Made by a program: the position numbers and the translations under genes | Notes under the pieces: generated by a model | The model's input: the letters and a program-made list of their open reading frames with translations, nothing else | Databases searched by the model: none | Told to the model about the DNA's origin: nothing | Part shown: positions 17,511 through 27,327 of the stretch, in pieces | How the letters are laid out: the number at the start of each line of letters is the position of its first letter | Position numbering within the stretch: the stretch's first letter is position 1 | NCBI GenBank assembly: GCA_938014335.1 | Contig: CALLRP010000006.1 | Coordinates: forward strand, 140,226 to 204,225 | Reading direction: 5' to 3' | Length of the DNA: 64,000 nt | Source of the DNA: an uncultured bacterium | GTDB taxonomy: Bacteria; Hydrogenedentota; Hydrogenedentia; Hydrogenedentales; Hydrogenedentaceae

Positions 17511-20219
17511 ATGAATAAAAAAGAAGTATATTATTTAATTTATATAGCAGGTTTAATCGGAGTATGTGGAATACTTTTATCGTCTGGATGTGCAAAGGAA
17601 CATAAATTAAAACCTATTCACTTCAAACCTGCACCTCCACCCGAAATCCCATCCCAGGAATTACCCCCTGTAGCAACTGCTTCTCCTGTTCAATCTATTA
17701 GAGTGGCGAATGCATACTTTATTGAAGCGAAAAATGCTTTACAGAAGGGAGACAAAAAAACATCTCAGGAAAAATATTTAATTGTTCGCAGAACTTTGAT
17801 TAGTGGAGGTATTGTTCCCGGTATTTTCAGGGAATTAAATGAATTTTGGGAAAAAGAAATGATTCCTGAGTCAGAGAAAAGAGTAAGCCTTGAACCGCTA
17901 AATACCTATAAAATAATCGAAGGCCTCAAAGGGATTTCACCATATAGTTCTATAGAATTTCCTTTCCCTGTTCCTGAGAGAGTTCTTTATGAAATAGAAG
18001 ATGCCCAGACAAGGTATCCTGACCGTTTTCAAGAAGGGTTAGACAGAAGTGGCTATTATGTCCCCCACTTGAGAGAAGCAATGAAAAAAGCGGGTTTACC
18101 TCCAGAATTGTGTTGGCTGGCAATGGTAGAAAGTATGTATAAATTAAAAGCGTATTCCTCTGCGGGTGCAGCGGGTATGTGGCAGTTTATTCGTTCGACG
18201 GGTGAACATTACAATCTCCGCATAGACTCATATATAGATGAAAGATATAACTGGGTATTGGCTACTTCCTCTGCTATTGATTATTTGAAACGGCTTCATG
18301 ATTTTTTTAATGGCAGTTGGGAACTGGCTATCAGTGCCTATAATATGGGTGAAGGAGGGCTTCTTCGTGCAATTCAAGCAAACGGTGGAGATAGAAATTT
18401 CTGGACACTTACAGAAACCCCTCCAGCAAGTTATCGCATTAAAGATGAAACGAAAAAATATTATCCCCGTTTACTTGCCTATATACTCATTTGTAATGAT
18501 CCTGTCCCCTATGGCTTTTCACCTTCTCCCTATGCTCCCATACAATGGGATGAAATTGATGTTCAGGGTATGTATGCGTTAGATGCATTGGATGATGCAA
18601 TGGGATATTCCCCCGGAACACTTTCCTTATGGAATCCCTTCTTAATTCGTGGAACTACTCCCCCAACAGGGTGTAAGTTAATGCTTCCTCGGGGTGATGG
18701 AATAAAATTATCAGCATTATTAAATGACCCTTCTATAAAACAAGCTGAAGTAATTTCACATAATGTGAAAAAGGGGGAAACAGCCTATCATATAGCAAGA
18801 AGATATGGAGTTTCTGTAGATGAATTATTAAAACTGAATGGATTGAGTTCCATAAAATCTGTAAGGCCGGGGATAGAACTACAGGTTCCAGTTTCTAAAA
18901 AAACATATATTAATTTTGCGAAAGATGAAAGAAAGGTTGAAAAAGAACCCCAATCGAAAGATTTTCACATTGTTCAAAACGGAGAAACGTTGTTTTCTAT
19001 AAGTAAGAAATATGGAATTGAAGTAGAAAGACTTGCTGTATGGAATGATATAAAAGGCGACCAAAGGCTGAAAGTGGGGGATAGAATATCCTTGAAACCT
19101 ACTTCAAGTGAAGCAATTCAAGTTTCACAATCTGTACCTCAAAAAGAAGAGAAAGTACAAACAAAGGATATTTATCATATTGTAAAAGCGGGGGATACGA
19201 TTAGCTCAATTGCAAAAATATATTCGACAAAGCCCGAAAAAATTATGGAAATGAATCATCTTTCAACCAAGTCCGTTTTGAGTATAGGACAGAAATTAAT
19301 CATAGGGAAAGAAACAGTTAAAGAAACAATAGATAAAAATCCAACAATTGCATACAATACACCACCCGATAATCAAATTCCAGAGATAAAAAGTGATAAA
19401 CGCGTTCATGAAGTTCAGAAAGGGGATACACTTAGTAAAATTGCTTCACTTTACAAGATTGATATAAATAACCTGAAACAATGGAATAGGCTCGATGACA
19501 ACTCTGTGTTAAAAATAGGACAAAAATTATTTCTGTATAGTCCTAATGAAGAACAGGAAAAAGTGAAAACTTCAATAGGGACTCAAGAAGAAATATATGT
19601 CGTTAAACAGGGAGATACACTTTCTAAAATAGCAAGAGAGAATAATACAAGTATTAAAAATATTATGGAATTAAATGGCTTTAGTGAAAATTCTCGTTTG
19701 CAAATTGGACAAAAAATTCTTTTATCTAAAAAAGTAGGGAATAATAAAACGGATGTTTTACAGACCTCAAAAGAAAAAAATTCTATAAAAGGAAATACAC
19801 AAACAACTGGTTTTACTATATATCGTGTACAATCTGGAGATAATTTGTGGTCAATAGCACGAAAAAACAATATATCTGTGGATGAATTAACAAGATGGAA
19901 TAATTTAGATACATCAAAACAGTTAAAAGTGGGACAGGAAATAAAAATATATTCAAATGTAAAGCCTGCAGAAAGTCAGGGAAATAAAGAAAGGGTACAG
20001 GTTTCTAAACTATCGGAAGAAGAAAATATCAATATACCTGCAACTCAACAAAAAGATAACAAACAGCCTCAGATAAACATATATACAGTTCAGAAAGGGG
20101 ATTCTTTATTTTCTATTTCAAAAAAAGTAGGGGTTCCATTAAAAGAATTAATGGAAATTAACAACTTTAATGAAGAAAAAATCCTCCGAATTGGAGAAAC
20201 TATTCGTATTAAGAAATAG
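17511..20219 (+). CDS. MltD-like lytic transglycosylase lipoprotein with seven LysM repeats
   Basis: This 902-residue protein has a lipoprotein signal (LLSSGCAK). The SLT domain (about 190-310) has catalytic Glu207 (AMVESMYK), the GAAGMWQFI motif and ISAYNMGEGG. From about residue 413 to the C-terminus seven LysM modules can be counted, each opening with a V-x-x-G-(E/D)-(T/N/S) pattern and ending in a L-x-(I/V)-G or P-G-x-x-(I/L) pattern. Linkers are rich in Lys, Gln and Ser. It cleaves peptidoglycan glycan strands to 1,6-anhydro-muropeptides, tethered to the outer membrane. Seven LysM modules is many: typical MltD has one or two. Confidence 0.93.
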   Translation: MNKKEVYYLIYIAGLIGVCGILLSSGCAKEHKLKPIHFKPAPPPEIPSQELPPVATASPVQSIRVANAYFIEAKNALQKGDKKTSQEKYLIVRRTLISGGIVPGIFRELNEFWEKEMIPESEKRVSLEPLNTYKIIEGLKGISPYSSIEFPFPVPERVLYEIEDAQTRYPDRFQEGLDRSGYYVPHLREAMKKAGLPPELCWLAMVESMYKLKAYSSAGAAGMWQFIRSTGEHYNLRIDSYIDERYNWVLATSSAIDYLKRLHDFFNGSWELAISAYNMGEGGLLRAIQANGGDRNFWTLTETPPASYRIKDETKKYYPRLLAYILICNDPVPYGFSPSPYAPIQWDEIDVQGMYALDALDDAMGYSPGTLSLWNPFLIRGTTPPTGCKLMLPRGDGIKLSALLNDPSIKQAEVISHNVKKGETAYHIARRYGVSVDELLKLNGLSSIKSVRPGIELQVPVSKKTYINFAKDERKVEKEPQSKDFHIVQNGETLFSISKKYGIEVERLAVWNDIKGDQRLKVGDRISLKPTSSEAIQVSQSVPQKEEKVQTKDIYHIVKAGDTISSIAKIYSTKPEKIMEMNHLSTKSVLSIGQKLIIGKETVKETIDKNPTIAYNTPPDNQIPEIKSDKRVHEVQKGDTLSKIASLYKIDINNLKQWNRLDDNSVLKIGQKLFLYSPNEEQEKVKTSIGTQEEIYVVKQGDTLSKIARENNTSIKNIMELNGFSENSRLQIGQKILLSKKVGNNKTDVLQTSKEKNSIKGNTQTTGFTIYRVQSGDNLWSIARKNNISVDELTRWNNLDTSKQLKVGQEIKIYSNVKPAESQGNKERVQVSKLSEEENINIPATQQKDNKQPQINIYTVQKGDSLFSISKKVGVPLKELMEINNFNEEKILRIGETIRIKK

Positions 20220-20279
20220 TAGTAGTCTTTTATTTATACAATATTTTATAATTAAAGATAATAGTGTAGGTGTAACGAA

Positions 20280-20843
20280 ATGAAAAGAAAAGTACTTTTT
20301 CATATTATTCTTGTATTCATATTTTCTTTATCTTTGTGGAGTGAAGAAAACAGAAATATAGGGAATGCTGATATGTCAACTATTCGTTTAACCATCACAA
20401 GCCCTGCATTTAAAGCGGGCTCTACTATCCCTAAAAAGTATACAGGGGATGGTATTGATGTTTCTCCCCCCTTAAATTGGGACGGTGTTCCCGAAGGGAC
20501 TAAATCGCTTGCTCTTATATCAGATGACCCGGATGCTCCTGTAGGAACATGGGTCCATTGGGTTATCTACAATATTCCTCCTTCTGAAAAGGGACTTCCT
20601 GAAAATGTCCCAAAACAAAATTCCCTTCCTAATGGTTCTAAACAGGGAATCAATGATTTTCGTAAAATTGGATATAATGGTCCTGCCCCCCCTCCGGGAA
20701 AGCCCCATCGATATTATTTTAAGTTGTATGCTTTGGATGCAGTGTTAGAACTACCTGCAGGTATTAAGAAATCGGAATTACTCAAAGCAATGGAAGGGCA
20801 TATTCTTTCTACTGCTGAATATATGGGAACATATCAAAGGTAA
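20280..20843 (+). CDS. Secreted PEBP-family protein (YbhB/YbcL-like)
   Basis: The 187-residue protein has a signal peptide (about residues 1-21) and a full phosphatidylethanolamine-binding/Raf-kinase-inhibitor-like fold. Family motifs are IPKKYTGDGIDVSPPL, SLALISDDPDAP, WVHWVIYNIP and the C-terminal-half GPAPPPGKPHRYYFKLYAL. Bacterial members bind small anionic ligands; their role is largely undefined. It follows the lytic transglycosylase gene by 60 bases and may share its transcript. Confidence 0.93.
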   Translation: MKRKVLFHIILVFIFSLSLWSEENRNIGNADMSTIRLTITSPAFKAGSTIPKKYTGDGIDVSPPLNWDGVPEGTKSLALISDDPDAPVGTWVHWVIYNIPPSEKGLPENVPKQNSLPNGSKQGINDFRKIGYNGPAPPPGKPHRYYFKLYALDAVLELPAGIKKSELLKAMEGHILSTAEYMGTYQR

Positions 20844-20923
20844 TTTGTAGTTAAAAATCATGAAGAGTTTACCAATATTGGATAATAGAACTTTTTTAAA
20901 TAATTAGAAAGGAAAAGTTAGAA

Positions 20924-23900
20924 ATGCTTCCATTAGAAGTTGAACACAAATTAGAACATAGACTTGAAGTGATTAATAGGTGGCGTTATGGGAAAATATG
21001 TGATATTGATTTAGAAATGGCATCTACTATGGAACATTTTAGGACTCCTCCCGAAAATTTGAACTATTGTCCCGCACCTATCGGTTCAAAATGGGGTAAA
21101 CATTGGGAAACAGTATGGTTTCGGGGGCGTATAGAAATACCGAAACAATTCAAAGGTAATCGTATTTATTATAGACATGAAAGTGTCGCTGAGAAATTAC
21201 TATTTATTAATGGGAAACCTTATGCGGGGATGGATTTAAAACATAAAGAAGTATTACTAAATCCATATTCTAAAGGAGGGGAGCAATATAATATTTATGT
21301 TGAAGCCTACTGTGGGCATCCGTTCCCCGGTGTAGAAGGATATGATATAAGGCTTAGGACATTACATTCCGTAGGAGAGGCGCCAGAAAGTGAGCCACCC
21401 CTCGAATTGGAATCAAGTGAACTATTATATGAAAGAACTTATATTACGCAATTATATTTCGATGCGCTTGCTCTTTTCCAAACAGCAAAGATACTTGATA
21501 AAAACTCAATGAGGCGTTCCCGAATTTTGAAAGACTTAAATAAAGCATTAGATCTTATTCCCATACATTGGGAAACCGAAGAAGAACTGGAAACAAAAAC
21601 GAAATACGCACAGAAAATAATTAATTCTTTAATGAAATGTCATAATGGGTCTACGACACCCTTTGTAGGTATTGTGGGGCATGCTCATATTGATATTGGT
21701 TGGCTCTGGCCTGTTCGGGAAACAATTCGAAAAGCAGGACGAACTTTCTCGAGCATGTTGTTACTTATGGATACTTATCCAGAGTTTCGATTCATACAGT
21801 CACAACCTGTTCTTTATAAAATGATAGAAGAACATTATCCAGAACTTTTAGAAAGAATTATTAAAAAAGTAAAAGAAGGTCGCTGGGAACCGAACGGTGG
21901 GATGTGGGTCGAGGCGGATTGTAATATATCGGGTGGAGAGTCATTGGTAAGGCAATTCTTAGAAGGGATAAAGACGGTACGAAAATATTTTGGATATACC
22001 CCGGATACTTTATGGTTACCAGATGTATTTGGATATTCGTCCGCTTTACCTCAAATTCTAAATAAATGCAATATTAAGAACTTTGTAACAAGTAAAATAA
22101 ACTGGAATGACACGAATAGATTTCCTTACGATACTTTCTGGTGGCAAGGGATAGATGGCTCACGCATTTTTACTCATTTTTTGACAACAAGAACCAATGG
22201 ATATAACGCTTTCCCCAATCCTATTGTTATTAAGGAGACATGGGATTATGTCCAACAAAAAGAAATACAAAATTCTGTTCTTTGTTCTATTGGATACGGA
22301 GATGGGGGAGGGGGTACTACACTGGAAATGATTGAGATAGCAAAACGGCTAAAAGATTTAGAAGGTTGTCCCAAAGTTGATTTCGTCAATGTATCTGAAT
22401 TTTTAACTAAACTTCGCGAAGAAATCAAAGATGAGATTCCCTGTTGGATAGGGGAACTGTATCTGGAACTTCATCGTGGTACTTATACTACTCAAGCACG
22501 TACAAAGAAATATATGCGTAAATTAGAATTGCTGTTCCGTGATACAGAAATTTGGGGAACTTTCGCATTCATGCTGGGGAAGGAATATCCCTCACAAAAA
22601 TTAGAACAATTGTGGAGAAAATTGTTAACGAATCAGTTTCATGACATACTTCCCGGCAGTTCTATCCATGAAGTATACCAAGATGCTGAAAAAGAGTTTG
22701 CAGAAATTGAAAAAGAATTAAAGGAAATGAAACGGGAAACAGTTGAATTTTTAGGAGAGCAACTTTATTCTGACCCTGAAAATAAAGGATATTTAGTTTG
22801 TAACTCTTTGTCCTGGCTACGAAATGATACTGTTTTTATTCCTGATACAGAATACAATGATGCAGTAGATGTTAATGGAAATAATCTGGAAACACAGCAA
22901 ACACAGGAAGGATTATATGTTTCCCTTTCAATGTTACCTATGAGTATTGTTCCTATTGCTCTTCGTAAAACGGAGCGTATCAAACCCAGTCCATTTGTAA
23001 ACTTGAATGATATAGTAGAGACACCTTTTTATACAGTAAAATTTGATAAGACGGGTAGAATTATTAGTTTGTGGGATAAGGAAGGACACAGAGAGACTGT
23101 TAAAGAAGGATATTTTTTGAATTCCCTTTATACAGCAGAGGATATTCCGGTATGCTGGGATGCGTGGGATATTAACTCGGATTATAGGGATAAAATACAA
23201 AACGAAGAAAATCTCATTTCCTCAAAAGTAGTAGAAGACGGACCTCTTATGCATGTGATTCGGCATGAATATAAAATAGGTAAACGTTCGAGCCTTATTC
23301 AGGATATTATTTTCTATACAAAAAATCGCCGAATTGATTTTAAAACAAAAATAGATTGGCATGAGAAACATACATTGTTAAAAGTAGGGTTTTATCTAAA
23401 TATTCTTGCTGAGGAATTTAAAAATGAGATACAGTTTGGGCATGTAGTTCGTCCGTTGCATCAAAATACCTCCTGGGATAGGGCTAAATTCGAGGTGTGT
23501 GCCCACAAATGGATAGATGTTTCCGAAGCAGATTATGGAATTGCTCTTTTAAATGATTGTAAATATGGTTACGATGCCTATGATGGTCGAGTTTCATTAA
23601 CTCTTCTTCGCTCACCCATGGCTCCGGATATGGAAGCAGACCAGGGAAAACATGAATTTACTTATGCCATTTTACCTCATATTGGAGGTTTTGATGTTAA
23701 ATCCGTTGTTCGTTCCGCTTATGAATTGAATGTTCCTTTGGATTCTTATGCCTATAATAAAAAAGATACATCATCACAAAGAGATATATCTTTGTGCTGG
23801 ATTGACAATCCCAACATTATTATTGAAACAGTGAAGAAAGCAGAAGCAGATGACGCTTTTATAGTTCGTCTTTATGAAGCAGGAAAAACCCGCGGACAAG

Positions 23901-24055
23901 CAAATCTTACATTCCCTTTCCGTATCCGAAAAGCCTTTGAATGTAATTTGTTGGAGGAAAATAGTAGTTCTTTGAATGTAGTTAATGGTAATAGTTTAAA
24001 AATCCATTTTAATCCATTTGAAATCAAGACTATAAAAGTATATTATCGTAGTTAG
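20924..24055 (+). CDS. GH38 alpha-mannosidase
   Basis: The 1043-residue enzyme matches bacterial class II alpha-mannosidases in length and order. An N-terminal beta domain (1-240) precedes the catalytic barrel, where His253, His255 and Asp257 (HAHIDIGWLWP) bind zinc and Asp367 (LPDVFGYS) is the nucleophile. The helical middle domain (NQFHDILPGSSIHEVY) provides another zinc His. C-terminal beta domains end the protein. No signal peptide is visible, so it is probably cytoplasmic and trims imported mannosides. A GGAAAA ribosome-binding stretch precedes the ATG. The PsiE-like gene follows after 11 bases. Confidence 0.95.
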   Translation: MLPLEVEHKLEHRLEVINRWRYGKICDIDLEMASTMEHFRTPPENLNYCPAPIGSKWGKHWETVWFRGRIEIPKQFKGNRIYYRHESVAEKLLFINGKPYAGMDLKHKEVLLNPYSKGGEQYNIYVEAYCGHPFPGVEGYDIRLRTLHSVGEAPESEPPLELESSELLYERTYITQLYFDALALFQTAKILDKNSMRRSRILKDLNKALDLIPIHWETEEELETKTKYAQKIINSLMKCHNGSTTPFVGIVGHAHIDIGWLWPVRETIRKAGRTFSSMLLLMDTYPEFRFIQSQPVLYKMIEEHYPELLERIIKKVKEGRWEPNGGMWVEADCNISGGESLVRQFLEGIKTVRKYFGYTPDTLWLPDVFGYSSALPQILNKCNIKNFVTSKINWNDTNRFPYDTFWWQGIDGSRIFTHFLTTRTNGYNAFPNPIVIKETWDYVQQKEIQNSVLCSIGYGDGGGGTTLEMIEIAKRLKDLEGCPKVDFVNVSEFLTKLREEIKDEIPCWIGELYLELHRGTYTTQARTKKYMRKLELLFRDTEIWGTFAFMLGKEYPSQKLEQLWRKLLTNQFHDILPGSSIHEVYQDAEKEFAEIEKELKEMKRETVEFLGEQLYSDPENKGYLVCNSLSWLRNDTVFIPDTEYNDAVDVNGNNLETQQTQEGLYVSLSMLPMSIVPIALRKTERIKPSPFVNLNDIVETPFYTVKFDKTGRIISLWDKEGHRETVKEGYFLNSLYTAEDIPVCWDAWDINSDYRDKIQNEENLISSKVVEDGPLMHVIRHEYKIGKRSSLIQDIIFYTKNRRIDFKTKIDWHEKHTLLKVGFYLNILAEEFKNEIQFGHVVRPLHQNTSWDRAKFEVCAHKWIDVSEADYGIALLNDCKYGYDAYDGRVSLTLLRSPMAPDMEADQGKHEFTYAILPHIGGFDVKSVVRSAYELNVPLDSYAYNKKDTSSQRDISLCWIDNPNIIIETVKKAEADDAFIVRLYEAGKTRGQANLTFPFRIRKAFECNLLEENSSSLNVVNGNSLKIHFNPFEIKTIKVYYRS

Positions 24056-24066
24056 GAATATAAAAA

Positions 24067-24528
24067 ATGAAAGATAATAATATAGACCAAAAAGTAATGG
24101 TATTTTCTCAAGAATGTATCCGCTGGGTAGTTCGTTTCCTAACTGTAGTGATGGTGTTTGTTATAGCTTACTCCGCTTTGGATATCGTTAGTGTGGTTTT
24201 TTCAAAAATATGGAATGTCCCAAAGTTTTTTTTAACCGTGGATGATTTGGTAGATATTTTTGGAGCATTTTTAGGTGTTTTAATTGCTATCGAAATTTAT
24301 GAGAATATAGTTATCTATCTTCGTGAAGATGTAATTCATGTCCGTGTTGTTGTTGCTACGGCACTGATTGCTGTTAGCCGAAAAGTAATTATTATGGATT
24401 TTAATAAGGTAGAAGCCTTTAATGTGCTTGCATTAGGAGTATTAGTAATTGCGGTTGCTGTTGCATACTGGTTCGTGCGTTTTGACCAACGAACTTTGAA
24501 AAAGGAAGAAGAAAATCCAGAATCCTAA
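24067..24528 (+). CDS. PsiE-like inner-membrane protein
   Basis: The 153-residue protein has four hydrophobic helices and the phosphate-starvation-inducible PsiE pattern, including IAIEIYENIVIYLRE, VRVVVATALIAVSRKVIIMD and a final helix followed by a charged tail (about residues 78-145). Molecular function is unknown for the family. It lies 11 bases after the mannosidase gene and 12 before an ABC exporter gene, and is probably co-transcribed with them. Confidence 0.8.
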   Translation: MKDNNIDQKVMVFSQECIRWVVRFLTVVMVFVIAYSALDIVSVVFSKIWNVPKFFLTVDDLVDIFGAFLGVLIAIEIYENIVIYLREDVIHVRVVVATALIAVSRKVIIMDFNKVEAFNVLALGVLVIAVAVAYWFVRFDQRTLKKEEENPES

Positions 24529-24540
24529 TAAGTCTATAGT

Positions 24541-25515
24541 ATGAACACAATTGCAATATTAAAAACAGTCAGTCTTACTAAAAAATATTCAAGTATTTCT
24601 GCAAGAGGGTATGCTGTACAGGACCTTTCTTTTGAAGTAAATAAAGGGGAGGTATTCGGTTTTCTTGGAAGGAATGGTGCCGGTAAGACCACAACTATCA
24701 AAATGATTTGTGGACTATTATTACCCACTTCTGGAAATGCCTATATTAATGGTTGTGAAACAGTTGACCCTAATTCACGGAGAAATCTTGGATACCTTCC
24801 CGAACAACCTTATTTTTATGAATATCTCACTCCGCGGGAAACCATTCATTTTTACTGTAAATTGAAAGGTTTGAATGTAAAAGAAAGAGAACAAGAGTGG
24901 TTGAGGCTTTCGGGACTTCTTGGTTTAGAATCTATTGCAGATATTCGGTTAAAAAATTTTTCTAAAGGGATGCGTCAGAAAATAGGTTTTGCCATTGCAT
25001 TGGTGGGTAATCCGGATTTATTAATTTTAGATGAACCCATGAGCGGATTAGACCCAGTAGGCAGAAAGCATATAAGGGAACTTATTCAACAACAAAAGGA
25101 ATTAGGTAAAACCATTTTTTTTAGTTCTCATGTTTTAAGTGATGTGGAACAACTATGTGACAGGGTAGGTGTATTATCGCGAGGGAAATTAGTTGCTACA
25201 GGACATATTAAGGATGTATTGCAACAAGATATTCGGCAGGTGGAAGTAGTATTTAAGGATGTGGCTGTTTCTCTTATGCCTTTTTTGAAGCAAAGAGGAA
25301 CACTACTTCGAACATGGGAAAATTATGTCCAATTTCAATTTGATACCATTTTAACGGCGAATCAAGCCATAGCAGAATGTATTCATAATGGAGCTGTTGT
25401 TATTGAGTTAACACCACAAAAAGAAACATTAGAAGATTACTTTATGCGTATGCAAATTATTGAGGAGCAACAAAAGAAGAAAGGGGAAATTTATTATTCC
25501 CGAGTTGAGGAATAA
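24541..25515 (+). CDS. ABC exporter ATP-binding protein
   Basis: The 324-residue subunit has Walker A GRNGAGKTT (about 46-54), signature FSKGMRQK in place of LSGGQ, Walker B LLILDEPMSGLDP and switch His SSHVLSDVEQ. This variant signature is common in ABC-2 exporters of the NatA/CcmA kind. The C-terminal part is a DUF4162-like tail. The permease starts 2 bases later, and a third gene overlaps the permease, so all three form one operon. The substrate is unknown. Confidence 0.9.
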   Translation: MNTIAILKTVSLTKKYSSISARGYAVQDLSFEVNKGEVFGFLGRNGAGKTTTIKMICGLLLPTSGNAYINGCETVDPNSRRNLGYLPEQPYFYEYLTPRETIHFYCKLKGLNVKEREQEWLRLSGLLGLESIADIRLKNFSKGMRQKIGFAIALVGNPDLLILDEPMSGLDPVGRKHIRELIQQQKELGKTIFFSSHVLSDVEQLCDRVGVLSRGKLVATGHIKDVLQQDIRQVEVVFKDVAVSLMPFLKQRGTLLRTWENYVQFQFDTILTANQAIAECIHNGAVVIELTPQKETLEDYFMRMQIIEEQQKKKGEIYYSRVEE

Positions 25516-25517
25516 GA

Positions 25518-26279
25518 ATGAGAATTTTAGCTGTTGCACAAAACACCTTTCGAGAATCAGTTCGTGACAAAGTTTTGTATGTACTACTCCTTTTTGCTGG
25601 GGTCGTGATAATAGGTTCAAAGGCTATAGGATGGATAAGTATAGGACAGGATATAAAAATTATTAAAGACCTTTCTTTAGCAGGAATGTCCATTTTTGGT
25701 GCTTTGATTGCTATCTTTGTAGGGACAAGTCTTGTATATAAAGAAATTGATAAAAAAACCATTTATACCATTATTGCTCAACCTTTACATCGGTATGAAT
25801 TTGTCATAGGAAAATATTTAGGATTGTTGGCGTTAATCTTCGGTGTTATTTTGTTGATGAGTATGATGTCTGCGATTTATATTGTTATTTTAGGGGGAGA
25901 AATTAACCATTGGTATTTTATTGCTTCATTCCTTGTATTTATGAAATTATTGTTAGTTACAGCTCTTTCCGTTCTTTTTTCTACTTTGAGTTCTCCTATT
26001 TTAGGGGCAATTATTGTTTTTTGTTTTTATGTTTTTGGACATGCCACAGGGGTGTTGATTGACCTTCCCAGACAATTTGAAGGGTCTTGGAGTAAACCTG
26101 TATTAGAGGGATTGTATTATGTCTTACCCAATTTTGCTAATTTCGATATTCGTTCCGAAGTTGTGAATGGAGTTCCTGTGTCCTATTCTTATGTAACTTA
26201 TATAATTATTTATGGAGTTTTATATTCCACATTTTTTATTTATCTCGCTATTCTGATGTTCCAGAGGAAAGATGTTTAA
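25518..26279 (+). CDS. ABC-2 type permease
   Basis: The 253-residue inner-membrane protein has about six helices and the short family opening RILAVAQNTFRESVRDKVLY. The segment LVYKEIDKKTIYTIIAQPLHRYEFVIGKY is the cytoplasmic coupling loop seen in NosY-like ABC-2 permeases. It starts 2 bases after the ATPase gene and overlaps the next gene by 8 bases. Confidence 0.87.
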   Translation: MRILAVAQNTFRESVRDKVLYVLLLFAGVVIIGSKAIGWISIGQDIKIIKDLSLAGMSIFGALIAIFVGTSLVYKEIDKKTIYTIIAQPLHRYEFVIGKYLGLLALIFGVILLMSMMSAIYIVILGGEINHWYFIASFLVFMKLLLVTALSVLFSTLSSPILGAIIVFCFYVFGHATGVLIDLPRQFEGSWSKPVLEGLYYVLPNFANFDIRSEVVNGVPVSYSYVTYIIIYGVLYSTFFIYLAILMFQRKDV

Positions 26280-27312
26280 TATACATTCCTATAAGAAGAA
26301 AGTATTTTATCTATTCTTTATTATTATATTGCTCGTATTTATTATTGGGATTCAATACAAAATAACCTCTTTTGAAAAGGTTCAGAGTAAAGAACTACTC
26401 TATTTGCCTAATGAAAAGTTATTAAGTCATTTTACAGCCGGATTAGATACTGTAATTGCTGATTTATTGTGGATACATTGTTTGCTTTATGTGGGGGCTG
26501 AAATTCACGGGGATTTTTCTTTCGAATGGTTGAATAAAATGCTAAATGCGGTTGTTCAATTAGACCCCTATTTTAGGGAAGTGTATCGGTTTGGGAGTAT
26601 ATTTTTGTCTTCCTTGCGGGCTGATTCTGACGCGGCGATTCAGTTACTTCATAGAGGTATGTATTACCGCCCCGAAACATGGGACCTGCCTTATGAGGCG
26701 GGTATGATATATCTTTTGAATAGGGCGAATGAACCCAGTTCAAAAAAACGGGCGGGTCTCTATTTTGCTATGAGTTCTGCAACGGGTAAAGCACCCCAGT
26801 TTGTAATAGATTTAGCAGAGAAACTAAATCATGAACATGACTTGATAGAAATCGAAAGAGATATGTGGTCAAATTTGCTGAAAAGTGAAGATAAATTGTT
26901 GCGTGATTTAGCAGAAAGAAAATTGATCATGGTTGAAATAAAACAAATTTGTCGAGAATTAACTTTCAGAGTTGAAAAATATAAACAAAAGTATAATAAA
27001 TTACCCGAGCAATTGGAGGAAATAGGATTATCTTCAGATTCGATTAAAGATCCATTGGGTGGTAAATTTTTTATTTCTAAATCGGGCAAAGTAGAAAATA
27101 CTACAATATTAGATGAACAATTGGAGAGGAATAAACATTTAATAGAAAACGGGATAAAAGTATTCTCAGAAAGATATGGTGGATATCCTTCCAACCTTCA
27201 GGAATTACTGGATAAACATGTAATGACTTTCCTGCCAGAGCAACCCTATGAAGACCGGGAATGGCATTATGACCCTAAAACAGGAAGTTTAAGTAGTCGA
27301 GTTCGTGAGTAA
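26272..27312 (+). CDS. Membrane-anchored TPR-like protein of unknown function, exporter partner
   Basis: I do not recognise a named family for this 346-residue protein. One N-terminal membrane helix (about 9-29) precedes a probable periplasmic helical region with TPR-like spacing (about 55-200: VQLDPYFREVYRFG, DSDAAIQLLHRGMYYRPE, KRAGLYFAMSSATGK). The C-terminal part has two lysine-rich repeats that each contain a 'LP-x-QLEEIG' or 'YPSNLQELLDK' line and resemble the C-terminus of pseudopilin-like proteins. The 8-base overlap with the permease gene suggests that it belongs to the exporter complex. Confidence 0.6.
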   Translation: MFNIHSYKKKVFYLFFIIILLVFIIGIQYKITSFEKVQSKELLYLPNEKLLSHFTAGLDTVIADLLWIHCLLYVGAEIHGDFSFEWLNKMLNAVVQLDPYFREVYRFGSIFLSSLRADSDAAIQLLHRGMYYRPETWDLPYEAGMIYLLNRANEPSSKKRAGLYFAMSSATGKAPQFVIDLAEKLNHEHDLIEIERDMWSNLLKSEDKLLRDLAERKLIMVEIKQICRELTFRVEKYKQKYNKLPEQLEEIGLSSDSIKDPLGGKFFISKSGKVENTTILDEQLERNKHLIENGIKVFSERYGGYPSNLQELLDKHVMTFLPEQPYEDREWHYDPKTGSLSSRVRE

Positions 27313-27327
27313 GATGGTTTATAGTTT

